Notes under the pieces: generated by a model
The model's input: the letters and a program-made list of their open reading frames with translations, nothing else
The model's database searches: none
What the model was told of the DNA's origin: nothing
Position numbers and translations under genes: made by a program
In this document: positions 7,521 to 17,669 of the stretch, in pieces
How the letters are laid out: each line of letters begins with the position of its first letter
How positions within the stretch are numbered: the first letter of the stretch is position 1
Source: Actinobacteria bacterium HGW-Actinobacteria-4
Lineage (GTDB): Bacteria; Actinomycetota; Actinomycetes; Actinomycetales; Demequinaceae
Direction: 5' to 3'
Length of the DNA stretch: 64,000 bases
NCBI GenBank assembly: GCA_002841315.1
Contig: PHEW01000008.1
Span: 60,227-124,226, forward strand

Positions 7521-7957
7521 GTTCCGCCGCGCTCGCACGCGCGCACACCCCTGTTCCCGCGCCAGTGCCTGCGGCCCAGAAGCCGCGAGTGCTACCCGCG
7601 CCAGCCAGTCCGTACAGCCGCAAGCGCCGCACACTCGGCGACCCCACTCCCCTGGCGTGCACCGTCGCGAAGACCGCGCTCGAGGTGGTGCTGGGCGGCG
7701 CAGGAGTCGAGACATTGACTCGCTGGGTGGCCCCTGAACTGCGCGAGTCGCTGGCCTTCCAGCACTCGCTGGCGCGCCGCGCAGGAGTCCGCGCGGAGCC
7801 GTCGGTGAGGATCGCGCGCGTGAGGGTGTTCCGGGTGAGCGCCACCGCCGCAGAGGTCAGCGTGGTCGCCCAACAAGGCGAGCACGCCCGCGCCATCGCC
7901 ATGCGGCTCGAAGACGTCGCGGGCAGGTGGCTCACCACCGTGCTCGAGGTGGGCTAG
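7517..7957 (+). CDS. Rv3235-family protein
   Basis: 146 aa from the ATG of an ATGA overlap with the LysM gene. A Pro/Ala-rich N-terminus (1-40) leads into a compact domain (about 48-146) with IARVRVFRVSATAAEVSVVAQ and a final RWLTTVLEVG. This matches my recollection of the Rv3235 family found beside secA in actinobacteria. Function is not established. It converges on secA with a 31-bp gap. Confidence 0.7.
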   Translation: MSSAALARAHTPVPAPVPAAQKPRVLPAPASPYSRKRRTLGDPTPLACTVAKTALEVVLGGAGVETLTRWVAPELRESLAFQHSLARRAGVRAEPSVRIARVRVFRVSATAAEVSVVAQQGEHARAIAMRLEDVAGRWLTTVLEVG

Positions 7958-7988
7958 CGAAACCGCCCGCCAGGGCTGAGCTGAAGAC

Positions 7989-10814
7989 CTACGCCTCGTT
8001 CTTGCCGTGGCACATCTTGTACTTCTTGCCTGAGCCGCACGGGCACTGAGCGTTCTTGGCGGTTCCCGGGTACACCTGGCCGTCGTCCGAAGCCTTCGCG
8101 CCAGCGGCCTTGCCACCCTTCTTCACCACCTTCGCGTCGCCATCCACCGTGGGCCCCGAGTACGTCAGCGCGCCCATGTTGGAGGTCATCCCACCGGCAG
8201 AGCCTGTGGCCGTCGCACCGGTGGCAAGCGCCCGCTGAGGCGCTGCCGCGGCCTTGCCCGCAGCACCCACCTTCGCGGCGGAATCTGCCGTCACCGGAGC
8301 GCCATCACCCTCGGTGGGCATCATCCGCTTCTCAACCCGGTACAGCACCTGGAGCGACTGCTCCTTGATGGCGTCAGACATCGCCTCAAACAACTGGTGG
8401 CCCTCGCGCTGATACTCGATCAACGGGTCGCGCTGACCCATGGCACGCAAGCCAATTCCCTCTTTGAGATAGTCCATCTCATAGAGGTGCTCACGCCACT
8501 TGTTGTCCAGCACCTGCATCACTACCTGGCGCTCCACCTGACGGATCAGCTCCGGCCCAATCCGGTCCTCCACCTTCGAGTACTGGATCTTCGCGTCTGC
8601 CACCAGTTCGCGCTCCAAGAACGCGCTGGTCAGCATCGGCAAACCACCTGCCTCCTCGATGAGCTCATCGAGCGTCAGAGACATCGGATACAGCGTCCGC
8701 AGTTCCATGCGCATCGCCTCGAGATCCCAGTCATCCGGAGCACCAACGGAGGTGTGCGAACGCACGGCGTTACCTACGACGTCGGAGATGAACTTCTGAA
8801 TCTGCTCGCTGAAGTCCTCGCCGTCAAGGATGCGCCGGCGCTCCGTGTAGATCACGGTGCGCTGGCTGTTCATCACGTCGTCGTACTTGAGGATGTTCTT
8901 GCGTGCCTCGTGGTTGCGTCCCTCGATCTGCGCCTGCGCGCTACGCACACCGTTGGTCAACACCTTGGACTCAATGGGCATGTCATCGGGCAGCGCGTTG
9001 GAGTTCATCATGCGTCCCGCGAGCCCGGACTGGAACATCCGCATCAGGTCGTCTTCAAGCGACAGGTAGAACCGCGATTCGCCCGGGTCACCCTGACGTC
9101 CGGAACGTCCACGCAGCTGGTTGTCGATGCGGCGTGACTCGTGGCGCTCGGTGCCCAGCACGTACAGCCCGCCAGCCTCCAAGACTTCCTCGTGCTCCGC
9201 GGCCACATCTTGCTTGGCCTGGGCCAGCACGCCGTCCCAGACGCGCTCGTACTCTTCGGGGCTCTCGTGCGGATCAATGCCGCGGCGCTTCATCTCCTGC
9301 ACCGCGCGGAACTCGGGGTTACCGCCCAGCATGATGTCGGTACCGCGCCCGGCCATGTTGGTGGCCACGGTGACGGCGCCCTTGCGGCCGGCCTCCGCGA
9401 TGATGGGCGCTTCCTTCTCATGCTGCTTGGCGTTCAGGACCTCGTGCTTGATGCCGTGCTTGCGCAACTCCTTGGAGACGCGCTCGGATTTCTCCACGGA
9501 CACGGTTCCCACCAAGACCGGCTGGCCAATCTTGTTGCGCTCCAGGATGTCCTCAACCACGGCGTCGTACTTGGCGCGTTCGGACTTGTACAAGAGGTCC
9601 GAGCGGTCGTCGCGAATCATCGGCATGTTAGTGGGGATGGGGATCACGCCCATGCCGTAGGTCGAGTTCAACTCGGCGGCCTCGGTCTGGGCAGTACCGG
9701 TCATGCCCGCGAGCTTCTTGTACTGACGGAAGTAGTTCTGCAGCGTGATGGAGGCATAGGTCTGGTTCTCGGCCTTGATCGGCACGCCCTCCTTGGCCTC
9801 GATGGCCTGGTGCAAACCTTCGGAGTAACGCCGGCCCTTGAGCAACCGCCCGGTGTGCTCGTCGACGATGTCGACCTCGCCGGCCTGCACCACGTACTCC
9901 TTGTCGCGCTTGAACAGTTCCTTGGCCTTGAGCGCGTTGTTCAAAAACCCAATGAGCGGTGTGTTGGCGGGGTCATAGAGGTTCTCGATGCCCAGTTCCT
10001 TCTCGACCTTGTCGATGCCAGGCTCCAGGATGCCAACGGTGCGCTTCTTCTCCTCCACCTCGTAGTCCTCGTCAATGACAAGGCGCTTCGCGATGCGGGC
10101 AAACTCGGTGTACCACTTGACGTTGTCGCCCGTAGCGGGGCCGGAAATGATCAGCGGGGTGCGCGCCTCATCAATGAGGATCGAGTCCACCTCATCCACA
10201 ATCGCGTAGTGGTAGCCCCGGTGCACCAGCTGGTGCGGCTCCATCGCCATGTTGTCGCGCAAGTGGTCAAAGCCAAACTCGTTGTTGGTGCCATAGGTGA
10301 TGTCCGCTGCGTACTGTTGCTTGCGGATCTCCGGCGGCATGCCGCTGAGGATGCACCCGGTCTCCATCCCCATGAACCGGAAAACGCGGCCCATGAGTTC
10401 CGACTGGTAGCTGGCCAGGTAGTCGTTGACGGTGACGATGTGCACGCCTTCGCCGGTGAGCGCGTTCAAGTACGCGGGCAGCGTCGCGACCAGGGTCTTT
10501 CCTTCACCGGTCTTCATCTCCGCGATGTTGCCCTGGTGGAGTGCGGCCCCGCCCATGAGCTGAACGTCAAAGTGGGTAAGTCCCAGGGTGCGGGTCGAGG
10601 CTTCGCGCACGGCGGCGAATGCCTCAGGCATGAGCGAGTCGAGGCTTTCGCCCTCGTGGTATCGCTGCTTGAAGTCGTCAGTAAGGTCGCGGAGCTCCTG
10701 GTCGGTCATGCCGGCGTAGATCTCCGTCAAGGAGTTCGCCAAGGTGGCGACCTTCGCGAGGCGGCGCAGCTGGCGCCCCTCGCCCATGCGAACAATGCGA
10801 TCAAGAACGGCCAC
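7989..10814 (-). CDS. secA: Preprotein translocase ATPase SecA
   Basis: 941 aa. Motor ATPase that drives unfolded preproteins through SecYEG. Visible: Walker A MKTGEGKT (100-107); the DEVD/ILIDEAR block near 210-221; helicase motif GRGTDI in [35 protein letters not shown]; and the C-terminal zinc-binding [14 protein letters not shown] that interacts with SecB or ribosomes. A low-complexity Ala/Gly linker precedes the zinc motif. Length and motifs indicate the main essential SecA (SecA1 type), not the shorter accessory SecA2. The 558-aa open frame on the opposite strand over this gene is a codon-bias shadow. Confidence 0.98.
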   Translation of the reverse strand: MAVLDRIVRMGEGRQLRRLAKVATLANSLTEIYAGMTDQELRDLTDDFKQRYHEGESLDSLMPEAFAAVREASTRTLGLTHFDVQLMGGAALHQGNIAEMKTGEGKTLVATLPAYLNALTGEGVHIVTVNDYLASYQSELMGRVFRFMGMETGCILSGMPPEIRKQQYAADITYGTNNEFGFDHLRDNMAMEPHQLVHRGYHYAIVDEVDSILIDEARTPLIISGPATGDNVKWYTEFARIAKRLVIDEDYEVEEKKRTVGILEPGIDKVEKELGIENLYDPANTPLIGFLNNALKAKELFKRDKEYVVQAGEVDIVDEHTGRLLKGRRYSEGLHQAIEAKEGVPIKAENQTYASITLQNYFRQYKKLAGMTGTAQTEAAELNSTYGMGVIPIPTNMPMIRDDRSDLLYKSERAKYDAVVEDILERNKIGQPVLVGTVSVEKSERVSKELRKHGIKHEVLNAKQHEKEAPIIAEAGRKGAVTVATNMAGRGTDIMLGGNPEFRAVQEMKRRGIDPHESPEEYERVWDGVLAQAKQDVAAEHEEVLEAGGLYVLGTERHESRRIDNQLRGRSGRQGDPGESRFYLSLEDDLMRMFQSGLAGRMMNSNALPDDMPIESKVLTNGVRSAQAQIEGRNHEARKNILKYDDVMNSQRTVIYTERRRILDGEDFSEQIQKFISDVVGNAVRSHTSVGAPDDWDLEAMRMELRTLYPMSLTLDELIEEAGGLPMLTSAFLERELVADAKIQYSKVEDRIGPELIRQVERQVVMQVLDNKWREHLYEMDYLKEGIGLRAMGQRDPLIEYQREGHQLFEAMSDAIKEQSLQVLYRVEKRMMPTEGDGAPVTADSAAKVGAAGKAAAAPQRALATGATATGSAGGMTSNMGALTYSGPTVDGDAKVVKKGGKAAGAKASDDGQVYPGTAKNAQCPCGSGKKYKMCHGKNEA

Positions 10815-10841
10815 TGAGAAACTCCAAACTGGGCGAAGGGT

Positions 10842-11768
10842 TCAGTCCACTATCGTAGGCGGTTGCCGTACGGGAGCGGGCGTGTCTCGCTGAGGGCGCA
10901 ACATCACCACGGCAGCGCCCAGCACGATGCCTCCCACGATACCCAACGGTCCCAGCCGCTCCGACAGCACGATCGCACCCAGCACCGCAGCAATCAGCGG
11001 TTCCAGCAACGTGACGATGGTCGCCACAAACGGCGGGACGGTGACCAACCCTGATAGATAGGCAATGTATGCGAAGGCCGTGATGACCACCCCCAGCAAC
11101 AACACGAGGCCCCAACCCGTAGCATCGGCCGGTGCCCCGATGCCCGCGATCAGCGCGAACGGCACCAACATCAACGCGCCCGCGGTGAAGGCAGTCCCAG
11201 TGAGCAGCACGGGCGGCAGGCCGGGAATCTGGTGGCGATTCACCACGGACACCCCGGCGAACGATGCTCCGGTCACCAACGCTAGCGCGGCTCCCCACAT
11301 CCCGGAGCGGCCAACATCCAAAGACCCGCCCAGCAGCAGCACCATTCCGGTCAGTGCGATGACGAGCGCGATCACGGTGAGTCGTGGCGGGCGCGTGCGC
11401 AGCGCGAACCAATCAAACGCAGCCACCATTACGGGTGCCGATCCAATCGCGATGAGCGTCGTCAGCCCTACCGACGACAAGTTGATGGCGCTGAAGTAGG
11501 TGGCCTCGAAGACGGCGGTGAAGCCGCCTGTCAGCAGGATCCTCACCCACATGGGGCGAGTCAACGGCCGCAGTGTGAGCGCGCGCCGGACGGCGAGGAA
11601 GCCCAGCAGCACCAGCCCACCCACCGCCATCCTCCACATCGCGACGGACATCGCGTGGAGGCCGGAGTGGTCGCCTAAGACCTTACCGACCACTCCTCCA
11701 CTGCCCCACAGCGTGGCTGCGAGAACAACGAGGGCAAAGTGGCGCGGCCGCACCCCCGTGTATGCCAC
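10842..11768 (-). CDS. EamA/DMT-family transporter
   Basis: 308 aa with about ten membrane helices arranged as two EamA repeats (1-145 and 155-295). Features include LWGSGGVVGKVL in helix 1 and FAYIAYLSGLVTVPPFVATIVTLLEPLIAAVLGAIVLSE in the second repeat. Drug/metabolite exporter superfamily; substrate cannot be told. The predicted GTG start and a second possible GTG five codons later both lie within a perfect 13-bp hairpin (separate entry), so translation may be controlled by structure. Located between hpf and secA, all leftward. Confidence 0.85.
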   Translation of the reverse strand: MAYTGVRPRHFALVVLAATLWGSGGVVGKVLGDHSGLHAMSVAMWRMAVGGLVLLGFLAVRRALTLRPLTRPMWVRILLTGGFTAVFEATYFSAINLSSVGLTTLIAIGSAPVMVAAFDWFALRTRPPRLTVIALVIALTGMVLLLGGSLDVGRSGMWGAALALVTGASFAGVSVVNRHQIPGLPPVLLTGTAFTAGALMLVPFALIAGIGAPADATGWGLVLLLGVVITAFAYIAYLSGLVTVPPFVATIVTLLEPLIAAVLGAIVLSERLGPLGIVGGIVLGAAVVMLRPQRDTPAPVRQPPTIVD

Positions 11769-11778
11769 GGGGGTGCGG
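11748..11778 (-). promoter_or_regulatory. Perfect 13-bp stem-loop covering the EamA gene start
   Basis: CCGCACCCCCGTG (11748-11760) and CACGGGGGTGCGG (11766-11778) are exact reverse complements around a 5-nt loop. In the leftward transcript the GTG start of the EamA gene is the last three bases of the 5' arm. There is no T-run, so it is not a classic intrinsic terminator of hpf, which ends seven bases before it. It may limit translation or act as a processing/attenuation hairpin. Confidence 0.7.
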
Positions 11779-11785
11779 CTACCGC

Positions 11786-12502
11786 TCAGGCGCTTTCCTT
11801 CGCGTGTTCGGCGCGGTCAATCGGCGTCGCCTCAGCGGGAGCGTGGTCCAAGTGGATCACGCCGTACGTCCAGCCGCGACGCCGGTAGACCGCAGAGGCG
11901 AGTCCGGAGTCGGCGTCGTGGAACAGGTAGAAGTCGTGACCCACCAGTTCCATCTGGTCAATGGCCTCAGCCACGGTCATCGGTGCGGCCTCGTGCCTCT
12001 TGGAGCGAATCGTGATGGGTGTTCCGTCGATCGGGACGTCGCGGTGGCTACCTTCCGGCGCACCTTCCCATGCCTCGACGCTCGTCACCTTGGGCTCCGC
12101 GGCCTGTGACCCCACAATCTTGGGATCTGTCAATGGGTCGTTCTCGAGAGGCGGCAACGTGTCGCCCAAGGGAACCTCGTGAAGCGGGATCTTGTTCTGG
12201 TGACGGTGGGCCTTGCGCTCGTGGCGCCGGCGCAGTTGCTCGGTCAGGCGCGCCATCGCGCCATCGAGTGCCACCAGTCGGTCGTCAGCGCCAGCCTCGA
12301 CCCTAATCACGCCGTGATCGTGCAGCGTGACCTCTATTCGTTCGCGATCGCCGCTCATGCGCGGGTTCCTCTCGTGCACCACGTGGACCTCTGCGCGAGT
12401 GGCTTTGGGGGCAAGAGCCTGGATCTTGCTCATCCGCTCCACAATCTTGCTGCGAGTGTCTTCGGAAACTTTGGTGTGGCGTCCAACGATCGCGATGTCC
12501 AT
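11786..12502 (-). CDS. hpf: Long-form ribosome hibernation promoting factor
   Basis: 238 aa from ATG 12502, preceded by GGAG at eight bases; the frame extends 30 codons further but without such a site. N-terminal HPF/RaiA domain (1-105: MDIAIVGRHTKVSEDTRSKI ... RIEVTLHDHGVIRVEAGADD), a charged linker, and a C-terminal dimerisation domain (about 172-225: VAEAIDQMELVGHDFYLFHDADSG, VYRRRGWTYGVIHL). This is the long form that forms 100S ribosome dimers in stationary phase. The position next to secA is conserved in actinobacteria. Confidence 0.95.
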   Translation of the reverse strand: MDIAIVGRHTKVSEDTRSKIVERMSKIQALAPKATRAEVHVVHERNPRMSGDRERIEVTLHDHGVIRVEAGADDRLVALDGAMARLTEQLRRRHERKAHRHQNKIPLHEVPLGDTLPPLENDPLTDPKIVGSQAAEPKVTSVEAWEGAPEGSHRDVPIDGTPITIRSKRHEAAPMTVAEAIDQMELVGHDFYLFHDADSGLASAVYRRRGWTYGVIHLDHAPAEATPIDRAEHAKESA

Positions 12503-12639
12503 GGTGGTTACTCCTTCAATCCTGAGGCCCTGGGCTACAGGGCGTGGGGCGGGGCTCGTGAGTGTCGACGCTAGTAGCGCCTGGTGCATCACCCCCCAAG
12601 CCTTGATGAAGGTGGCGGACCTACAACGTGTCCGTGTAC

Positions 12640-13392
12640 CTACATTAACCCCACCTTACGTCCCGAGGGAAGCGGCTGTGCCACAGCTAACACCAGCCCT
12701 GCTAACACGGTGCCTCCGGCTGCTTCCCAAGCCCTCACGCAGCCGGCCAGGGTGGCCCCGGTGGTCAGGACATCGTCGACAATCACGGCCGGTCCGGTCC
12801 GCTCTGGGTGCACTCCCGGCGCCACTGACGTGCTCGCCCCGCGCCATCGTTCGCGCGCGGATTGCCGCCGGGAAGACGTGCCGCCGATGCTCAGGGCGGG
12901 CGTGCACGCCGCGTCCACTCCAGCGTCACGCAGCGCCGTCGCTACCGCACGCGCGAGGAGTAGCGGCAGGTCCACGCCGCGGCGGCGCGTGCTCGTGGCC
13001 CGCGCGGGAGCAGGGATGACGGTGATGGGCCCAGGTATCCGCGCAAGTGCTGCCGCGACCGGCTCTGTGCCCGCGGCGCGCGCGATCGCCGCTTCCATGA
13101 GCGCATCCAGGTCTCGCCGCCCGCCGTCCTTCCAGGCCGCGACCATCCCGTGTGCGGGCCCGGTCAGCGGTGCCACCGCCCACACGGGCATCACCGCGCG
13201 ATCAAGCAGGTCAAGCCTGCCCGCGGCCGATTCAGCCCTGAAGGGCGGTTCCCACCACAGCGCCTCGCACTCGTCGCACCACAGCACGTCCAGCGCGCCG
13301 CACCCAGGGCACGCGACAGGGACCACCGCGCGCGCTACGTCCTGCGCCGCGCGCTTCGCTCCGTGAGCGGCCCGTGTCACCGCGTCCCACAT
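12640..13392 (-). CDS. ComF-family phosphoribosyltransferase-like protein
   Basis: 250 aa from ATG 13392; two further in-frame starts upstream (13467 and between) are possible. Begins with a short helix, then two Cys pairs (CPGC, CDEC) as in the ComF zinc finger. The C-terminal half carries the PRTase signature VIVDDVLTTGATL (about 208-220) and VIPAPARATSTRRRGVDLP. ComF is needed for DNA uptake in competent bacteria, but in actinobacteria its role is largely unknown. Downstream of lpqB and upstream of hpf, all leftward. Confidence 0.85.
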   Translation of the reverse strand: MWDAVTRAAHGAKRAAQDVARAVVPVACPGCGALDVLWCDECEALWWEPPFRAESAAGRLDLLDRAVMPVWAVAPLTGPAHGMVAAWKDGGRRDLDALMEAAIARAAGTEPVAAALARIPGPITVIPAPARATSTRRRGVDLPLLLARAVATALRDAGVDAACTPALSIGGTSSRRQSARERWRGASTSVAPGVHPERTGPAVIVDDVLTTGATLAGCVRAWEAAGGTVLAGLVLAVAQPLPSGRKVGLM

Positions 13393-13526
13393 CAGGTCAG
13401 CGTGACGCCCGCCCGCGACCATTGCCGCCGGACACCGCCAGACGCGTGAACCTCGCCCTGCGGCCACCGCCTGTGGACATCACTCGCGCCCCAGGCCGGA
13501 CCCGGGTACGGGGTGGTGGAGGAGGT

Positions 13527-15257
13527 TCAGCCCGCGTACGCCAGCTCGCTCACGCCGGAGGCGATCACAGACCACCCGGTACCGGAACGGACCCGCACGG
13601 TGCCGTCGGCAGCGATCACCGTGATGGACCGTTCGCCGTAGCGCGCGGAGATGCTCGTGACGCCCACCACGGTCTCGATCGTGTGAGTGCGTCCGCCCAC
13701 CGCGATCACCCACAGCGGCGGCGGGTTGGCATCGTCTGGCGCAGTGCCCAGGGCGGCGAGTCGAGTGTCATCCACCCAAGCGAGCTCCACTGCTCCCGCA
13801 AGCCCGGCGCCCACCGGCAGACTCTCCGAGACGGACAACGGCGTGCCATCGACGTCGCGCACTACCCCGGCCACCTCTGCCGTGGGTTGCCCGCTGGTGG
13901 TCGACAACAACGCGATGCGCGCACCGTCGCGGGACACTGACAAGGACTGCACGGCGCGACCCTCAAGAGAGCGCGCCTCAAGCATCATCGCTTCGCCGTC
14001 GGGGCTCACCGCAACCAGCCAGCCCGGCCGGCTCGCGTCTGCAGTCCAGAGCCACCCGTAGGTGTCGTACGAGGGCTCGGTCAGCAGCCCGCCACTGTAG
14101 ACCTCAACCACGTCCATCACTTGGCCGGGTGGTGCCATCTCGGGGTTAAGTGCCACGAGTTCGGCCGATGCTGTAGCCAGCACATCTGTTGTCACCAGTC
14201 GCGTGCCGCCCACGAGGAACGCCACGTGGCTGGCGTCGAATCCGCGCGCAATCCCGCGAGCGCCTGCAGGCAGACTGCCCACGGCATCGGGCACCACCAG
14301 TAGCTGACTGCCGTTCCACCAGCCCAACCGATCTGCGACCAGGGCAGCGGCGTTCTCATCGGGGCTGGGGGCGCGCGCCAGCGCCACTGCGCCCACACCG
14401 CCAATGGGTAGCCCACCTACCGTCACCTCGACGTCGGTGACCGCGGGTAGTGATGTCAACGTGAGTCGCAACTGCTCCTCCGCGAGCGAGCGTTCGGCGG
14501 GGCTACCTGCGGACTCTACCGACAGCGGCACGCTTGCGACCGTGTTCGCCACCACCACCGAATCCACTTCGAGGCTCGCGCCCGGCGGGAATCCGGTGCG
14601 CACGGCATCGGCGAGCCAGGGCGATGGGCCTTCGAGCAGCTCGCGAGCGGCAAGCGAGGCAATCGAGTTGTTGGGCAGCCACCGCAGCTCCGGGACCACC
14701 ATCGCGCTGTCCTTGCTCGCGAACACCAGCTCCACGGGCCGGAACCAGCTGGTGAGGTACGTCTCTTGCACCAACACGCCGTTGTCGAGTCCGGAGATGC
14801 GCCACTGCTCGTCACTGCCCTGCGAGACCCAGAACTCGACCGTCTCGCGGTCACCCTCGGCGGCTTCGCTCATCCTGCCCGAACTGTCGATCACTGCCAC
14901 CACAGGCACCCGGTAGCGCAGCACGCCAGCAGCCTCGTCGTAGTCCGGGGTCAGGGCACCGGCGTCGTAAACCACCACCCGCGCCGTGGGGTCCCAATCG
15001 GCATTGGCCTGCACGGTGAGGTACTCCCGGGCCACGGAGAAGTTCGAGGTCACGCCCGCCGCGGCCGCCTCGAGAAACCCCCGCACCGTCCGCTCGGGAC
15101 TGTCGCCCGGGCGCGGGCCAGCGGCTAGGGGAAACAGCGGGAGCGCGGGATCCACCGCTCCGTCGCCGTACTGGATGGGCCCATCGGTAGGGATGCTCGC
15201 GCACGCGCCAAGGAGCAACGCCATCGCGATGCACGCCGCCGCTAACCGGGACCTCAT
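13527..15257 (-). CDS. lpqB: Lipoprotein LpqB, partner of MtrAB
   Basis: 576 aa. Lipoprotein signal with lipobox LLGAC (Cys19) at the N-terminus, so the mature protein is anchored to the outer face of the membrane. A GerMN-like domain lies in the middle (about 195-290), followed by a beta-propeller-like C-terminal half. The ATG overlaps the mtrB stop as ATGA. In mycobacteria LpqB binds the MtrB sensor and modulates MtrA phosphorylation; the same three-gene order supports the same role here. Confidence 0.93.
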   Translation of the reverse strand: MRSRLAAACIAMALLLGACASIPTDGPIQYGDGAVDPALPLFPLAAGPRPGDSPERTVRGFLEAAAAGVTSNFSVAREYLTVQANADWDPTARVVVYDAGALTPDYDEAAGVLRYRVPVVAVIDSSGRMSEAAEGDRETVEFWVSQGSDEQWRISGLDNGVLVQETYLTSWFRPVELVFASKDSAMVVPELRWLPNNSIASLAARELLEGPSPWLADAVRTGFPPGASLEVDSVVVANTVASVPLSVESAGSPAERSLAEEQLRLTLTSLPAVTDVEVTVGGLPIGGVGAVALARAPSPDENAAALVADRLGWWNGSQLLVVPDAVGSLPAGARGIARGFDASHVAFLVGGTRLVTTDVLATASAELVALNPEMAPPGQVMDVVEVYSGGLLTEPSYDTYGWLWTADASRPGWLVAVSPDGEAMMLEARSLEGRAVQSLSVSRDGARIALLSTTSGQPTAEVAGVVRDVDGTPLSVSESLPVGAGLAGAVELAWVDDTRLAALGTAPDDANPPPLWVIAVGGRTHTIETVVGVTSISARYGERSITVIAADGTVRVRSGTGWSVIASGVSELAYAG

Positions 15258-16894
15258 GAGCCCACCTCCGTGTCAGTGAACGTGGGCACCTCGGCGCGTG
15301 CCCCGAGTGCAGGGAATTCCTCTTCGCGCATCACGAGCGGTAGCACCTCGCGCGTGCCCAACCCCCGGGACGTCCGCGGCAACGTCAGCCGGAAACTCGC
15401 TCCCTTGCCTGGCGATCCCCACGCCTCAAGCATGCCCTCGTGCAAGAGCGCGTCTTCGCGCGCAATGGACAACCCCAACCCGGTTCCGCCCATGGTCCTG
15501 GTGCGGGCAGCATCGGCCCTCCAGAAGCGATCGAACACGCGCTCCACTTGTTGGGGAGTCAGTCCCAAGCCGTAGTCGCGCACCACCACCGCGACGCCTC
15601 GGGCGTTCGAACCCACCGCGACGTCCACGGCCTTGCCCTGGGCGTGCTCCACCGCATTGGACAAAAGATTCCGCACAATCCTGCTCACCCGCGGACGGTC
15701 GATCGACGCCACATGCTCGCCTGGCGCGGCCCACATCCGAATCTCGACACCCATGCCAGCTGCGATGGGCACGATGGCCTCGAACTCGTCGCGCACCACC
15801 AGCCCCACGTCCATCTCTTCAAACTCGAGCTGCGCAGCGCCCGCGTCCATGCGCGAGATCTCCAACAGGTCGCTCAGCAACGCCTCGAACCGGTCCAGCT
15901 GGTTGTTGAGGAGTTCGGCGGAACGCGACACGCTGGCCGGGAAGTCCGCGCGCGCGTCATACAAGACGTCCGATGCCATGCGCACCGTGGTCAGGGGGGT
16001 GCGGAGCTCATGAGAGACGTCGGAGACAAAGCGGCGTTGGAGCCGTGACAGGTGCTCCATGCGCGTGATCTGACGCTGGAGGGACTCAGCCATCTCGTTA
16101 AAGGTGTTTGCAAGCGTCGCCATCTCGTCATTGCCGCGCACGCTCATGCGCTCGCTCAGCCTGCCCTCCGCGAGCCGGGACGCCACACGTGCTGCGTGCC
16201 TGATAGGTCGCACCGCCTGAAGAGTCACGGACCATGTCATGACCACCACCAGTGCCACCAGCACGCCGGCGCCAAAGGCGAGCACTCGCTGGATCAAGCT
16301 CAGCGTCTCGCGTTCATCCTCGAGGGAGTAGATGAAGTACAACTCGTAGTGCCCGGCTCCCCGAATGCTCAACGGGGCTCCCACCACCAACGCTGGCTCT
16401 TGGGTCTCGGGAATGAGCGCAAACTGCCACGGCTGCGGAGCATCGGATTGAATTGCGGCGCGCATCTCCGCTGAGATGACCGGCACCAGAGCGCTGTCCG
16501 AGACAAGTTCGGACAACGGGACGCCCTGTTCCTCGGACGGACCTTGGAGAAGCACCAGCCCGCGGCCCTCGCCTCCCCGGGCACCCAAGCCACTGGTCAG
16601 GTCGAGGACCAACTGCTGGAGTTCACTTGCGGTCGCCGCCGGCGACGCATCCAGCGAGTTCTGGGTTGCCGTCGCGTCCCGGGCGCTTTCCGCGAGGATG
16701 CGATCCACCCGGGTCTGCACCAAGCCGTCGCGGATCTCGGTGGTCACAAAGGCTCCAAGCGAGGCCACGGCAGCCAAGCCAAGAACCAGGGTGGACGCCA
16801 CCACCTTGAGCAGTAGCGAGCGGCCCAACCGGAGCCACGCCTGCCGCACGGGTGCGACCAGCGCCGATCCTGCCGAGCGCGCGGTCACTCTCAC
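15254..16894 (-). CDS. mtrB: Sensor histidine kinase MtrB
   Basis: 546 aa. Two membrane helices (about 28-50 and 203-225) flank an extracellular sensing region of about 150 residues. HAMP (226-280) is followed by the HisKA H-box FVSDVSHELRTPL with the phospho-acceptor His295, and an ATPase domain with NLLSNAVEHA, DYGLGL and GGTGLGLSIA. It starts with GTG overlapping the mtrA stop (GTGA) and ends in an ATGA with lpqB, so the three are translationally coupled. MtrB senses envelope or division status and phosphorylates MtrA. Confidence 0.95.
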   Translation of the reverse strand: MRVTARSAGSALVAPVRQAWLRLGRSLLLKVVASTLVLGLAAVASLGAFVTTEIRDGLVQTRVDRILAESARDATATQNSLDASPAATASELQQLVLDLTSGLGARGGEGRGLVLLQGPSEEQGVPLSELVSDSALVPVISAEMRAAIQSDAPQPWQFALIPETQEPALVVGAPLSIRGAGHYELYFIYSLEDERETLSLIQRVLAFGAGVLVALVVVMTWSVTLQAVRPIRHAARVASRLAEGRLSERMSVRGNDEMATLANTFNEMAESLQRQITRMEHLSRLQRRFVSDVSHELRTPLTTVRMASDVLYDARADFPASVSRSAELLNNQLDRFEALLSDLLEISRMDAGAAQLEFEEMDVGLVVRDEFEAIVPIAAGMGVEIRMWAAPGEHVASIDRPRVSRIVRNLLSNAVEHAQGKAVDVAVGSNARGVAVVVRDYGLGLTPQQVERVFDRFWRADAARTRTMGGTGLGLSIAREDALLHEGMLEAWGSPGKGASFRLTLPRTSRGLGTREVLPLVMREEEFPALGARAEVPTFTDTEVGS

Positions 16895-17574
16895 GTGGTG
16901 GAGCCTCCCGATTTGTAGCCCACGCCGCGTACCGTCAGCACGATCTCGGGGTTTTCGGGATCCTTCTCCACCTTGGCGCGCAACCGCTGGATGTGGACGT
17001 TAACGAGGCGCGTGTCAGCAGCGTGACGGTATCCCCACACGTCTTCGAGGAGCACCTCGCGAGTGAACACCTGGCCGGGTGCGCGCGCGAGCGTCACCAG
17101 GACGTCGAACTCCAAGGGCGTAAGGGGGATGACCTCACCACTGCGAGTGACACGGTGCCCGGTAACGTCGATTTCAAGATCGCCGACGCGCACCACCGCA
17201 GGCACCGCGTTCTCGTTGCGGCGCAGGCGTGCACGCACCCGCGCGATCAACTCACGGGGCTTGAAGGGCTTCGGGATGTAGTCGTCAGCACCCGATTCAA
17301 GGCCCAGCACCACATCGACGGTGTCGGACTTGGCCGTGAGCATGATGATGGGCACGCCGGACTCTGCTCGAATCTCGCGGCAGATGTCGATACCGCTCTT
17401 GCCGGGGAGCATGAGGTCAAGCAGGATTACGTCAGGGTTGGTCTCGCGGAACACCGCGAGTGCGTTATCGCCATGGTCGCAAAACACCGGGTCAAAGCCA
17501 TCGCCCCGCAAGACAATGCCCGTCATTTCTGCCACCGCTGGGTCGTCGTCGACCACCAAGATGCGTGCCGTCAT
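16891..17574 (-). CDS. mtrA: Response regulator MtrA
   Basis: 227 aa, the usual MtrA length, from ATG 17574; 47 extra upstream codons are rejected as they lack family sequence. OmpR-type: receiver domain with acidic pocket DDD (10-12), phospho-acceptor Asp53 in LLDLMLPG, then KPFKPREL; and a winged-helix DNA-binding domain ending VHIQRLRAKVEKDPENPEIVLTVRGVGYK. MtrA is a master regulator of cell-wall, division and replication genes in actinobacteria. Divergent from the membrane-protein gene at 17670. Confidence 0.96.
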   Translation of the reverse strand: MTARILVVDDDPAVAEMTGIVLRGDGFDPVFCDHGDNALAVFRETNPDVILLDLMLPGKSGIDICREIRAESGVPIIMLTAKSDTVDVVLGLESGADDYIPKPFKPRELIARVRARLRRNENAVPAVVRVGDLEIDVTGHRVTRSGEVIPLTPLEFDVLVTLARAPGQVFTREVLLEDVWGYRHAADTRLVNVHIQRLRAKVEKDPENPEIVLTVRGVGYKSGGSTT

Positions 17575-17669
17575 AGGCCCATTATGCCGGGCATTGGCGA
17601 ACGCACTGCGCGCGTCGCTCTCCACCAAGGTCATCGTGGCAAGATAGGTCAAGTCAGAAAGGACTGAGC

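Noticed and set aside
9141..10817. A 558-aa open frame on the plus strand opposite secA
   Set aside because: It exactly mirrors the secA codon pattern in a high-GC gene, is rich in His/Val/Leu without any domain, and secA on the other strand is certain.
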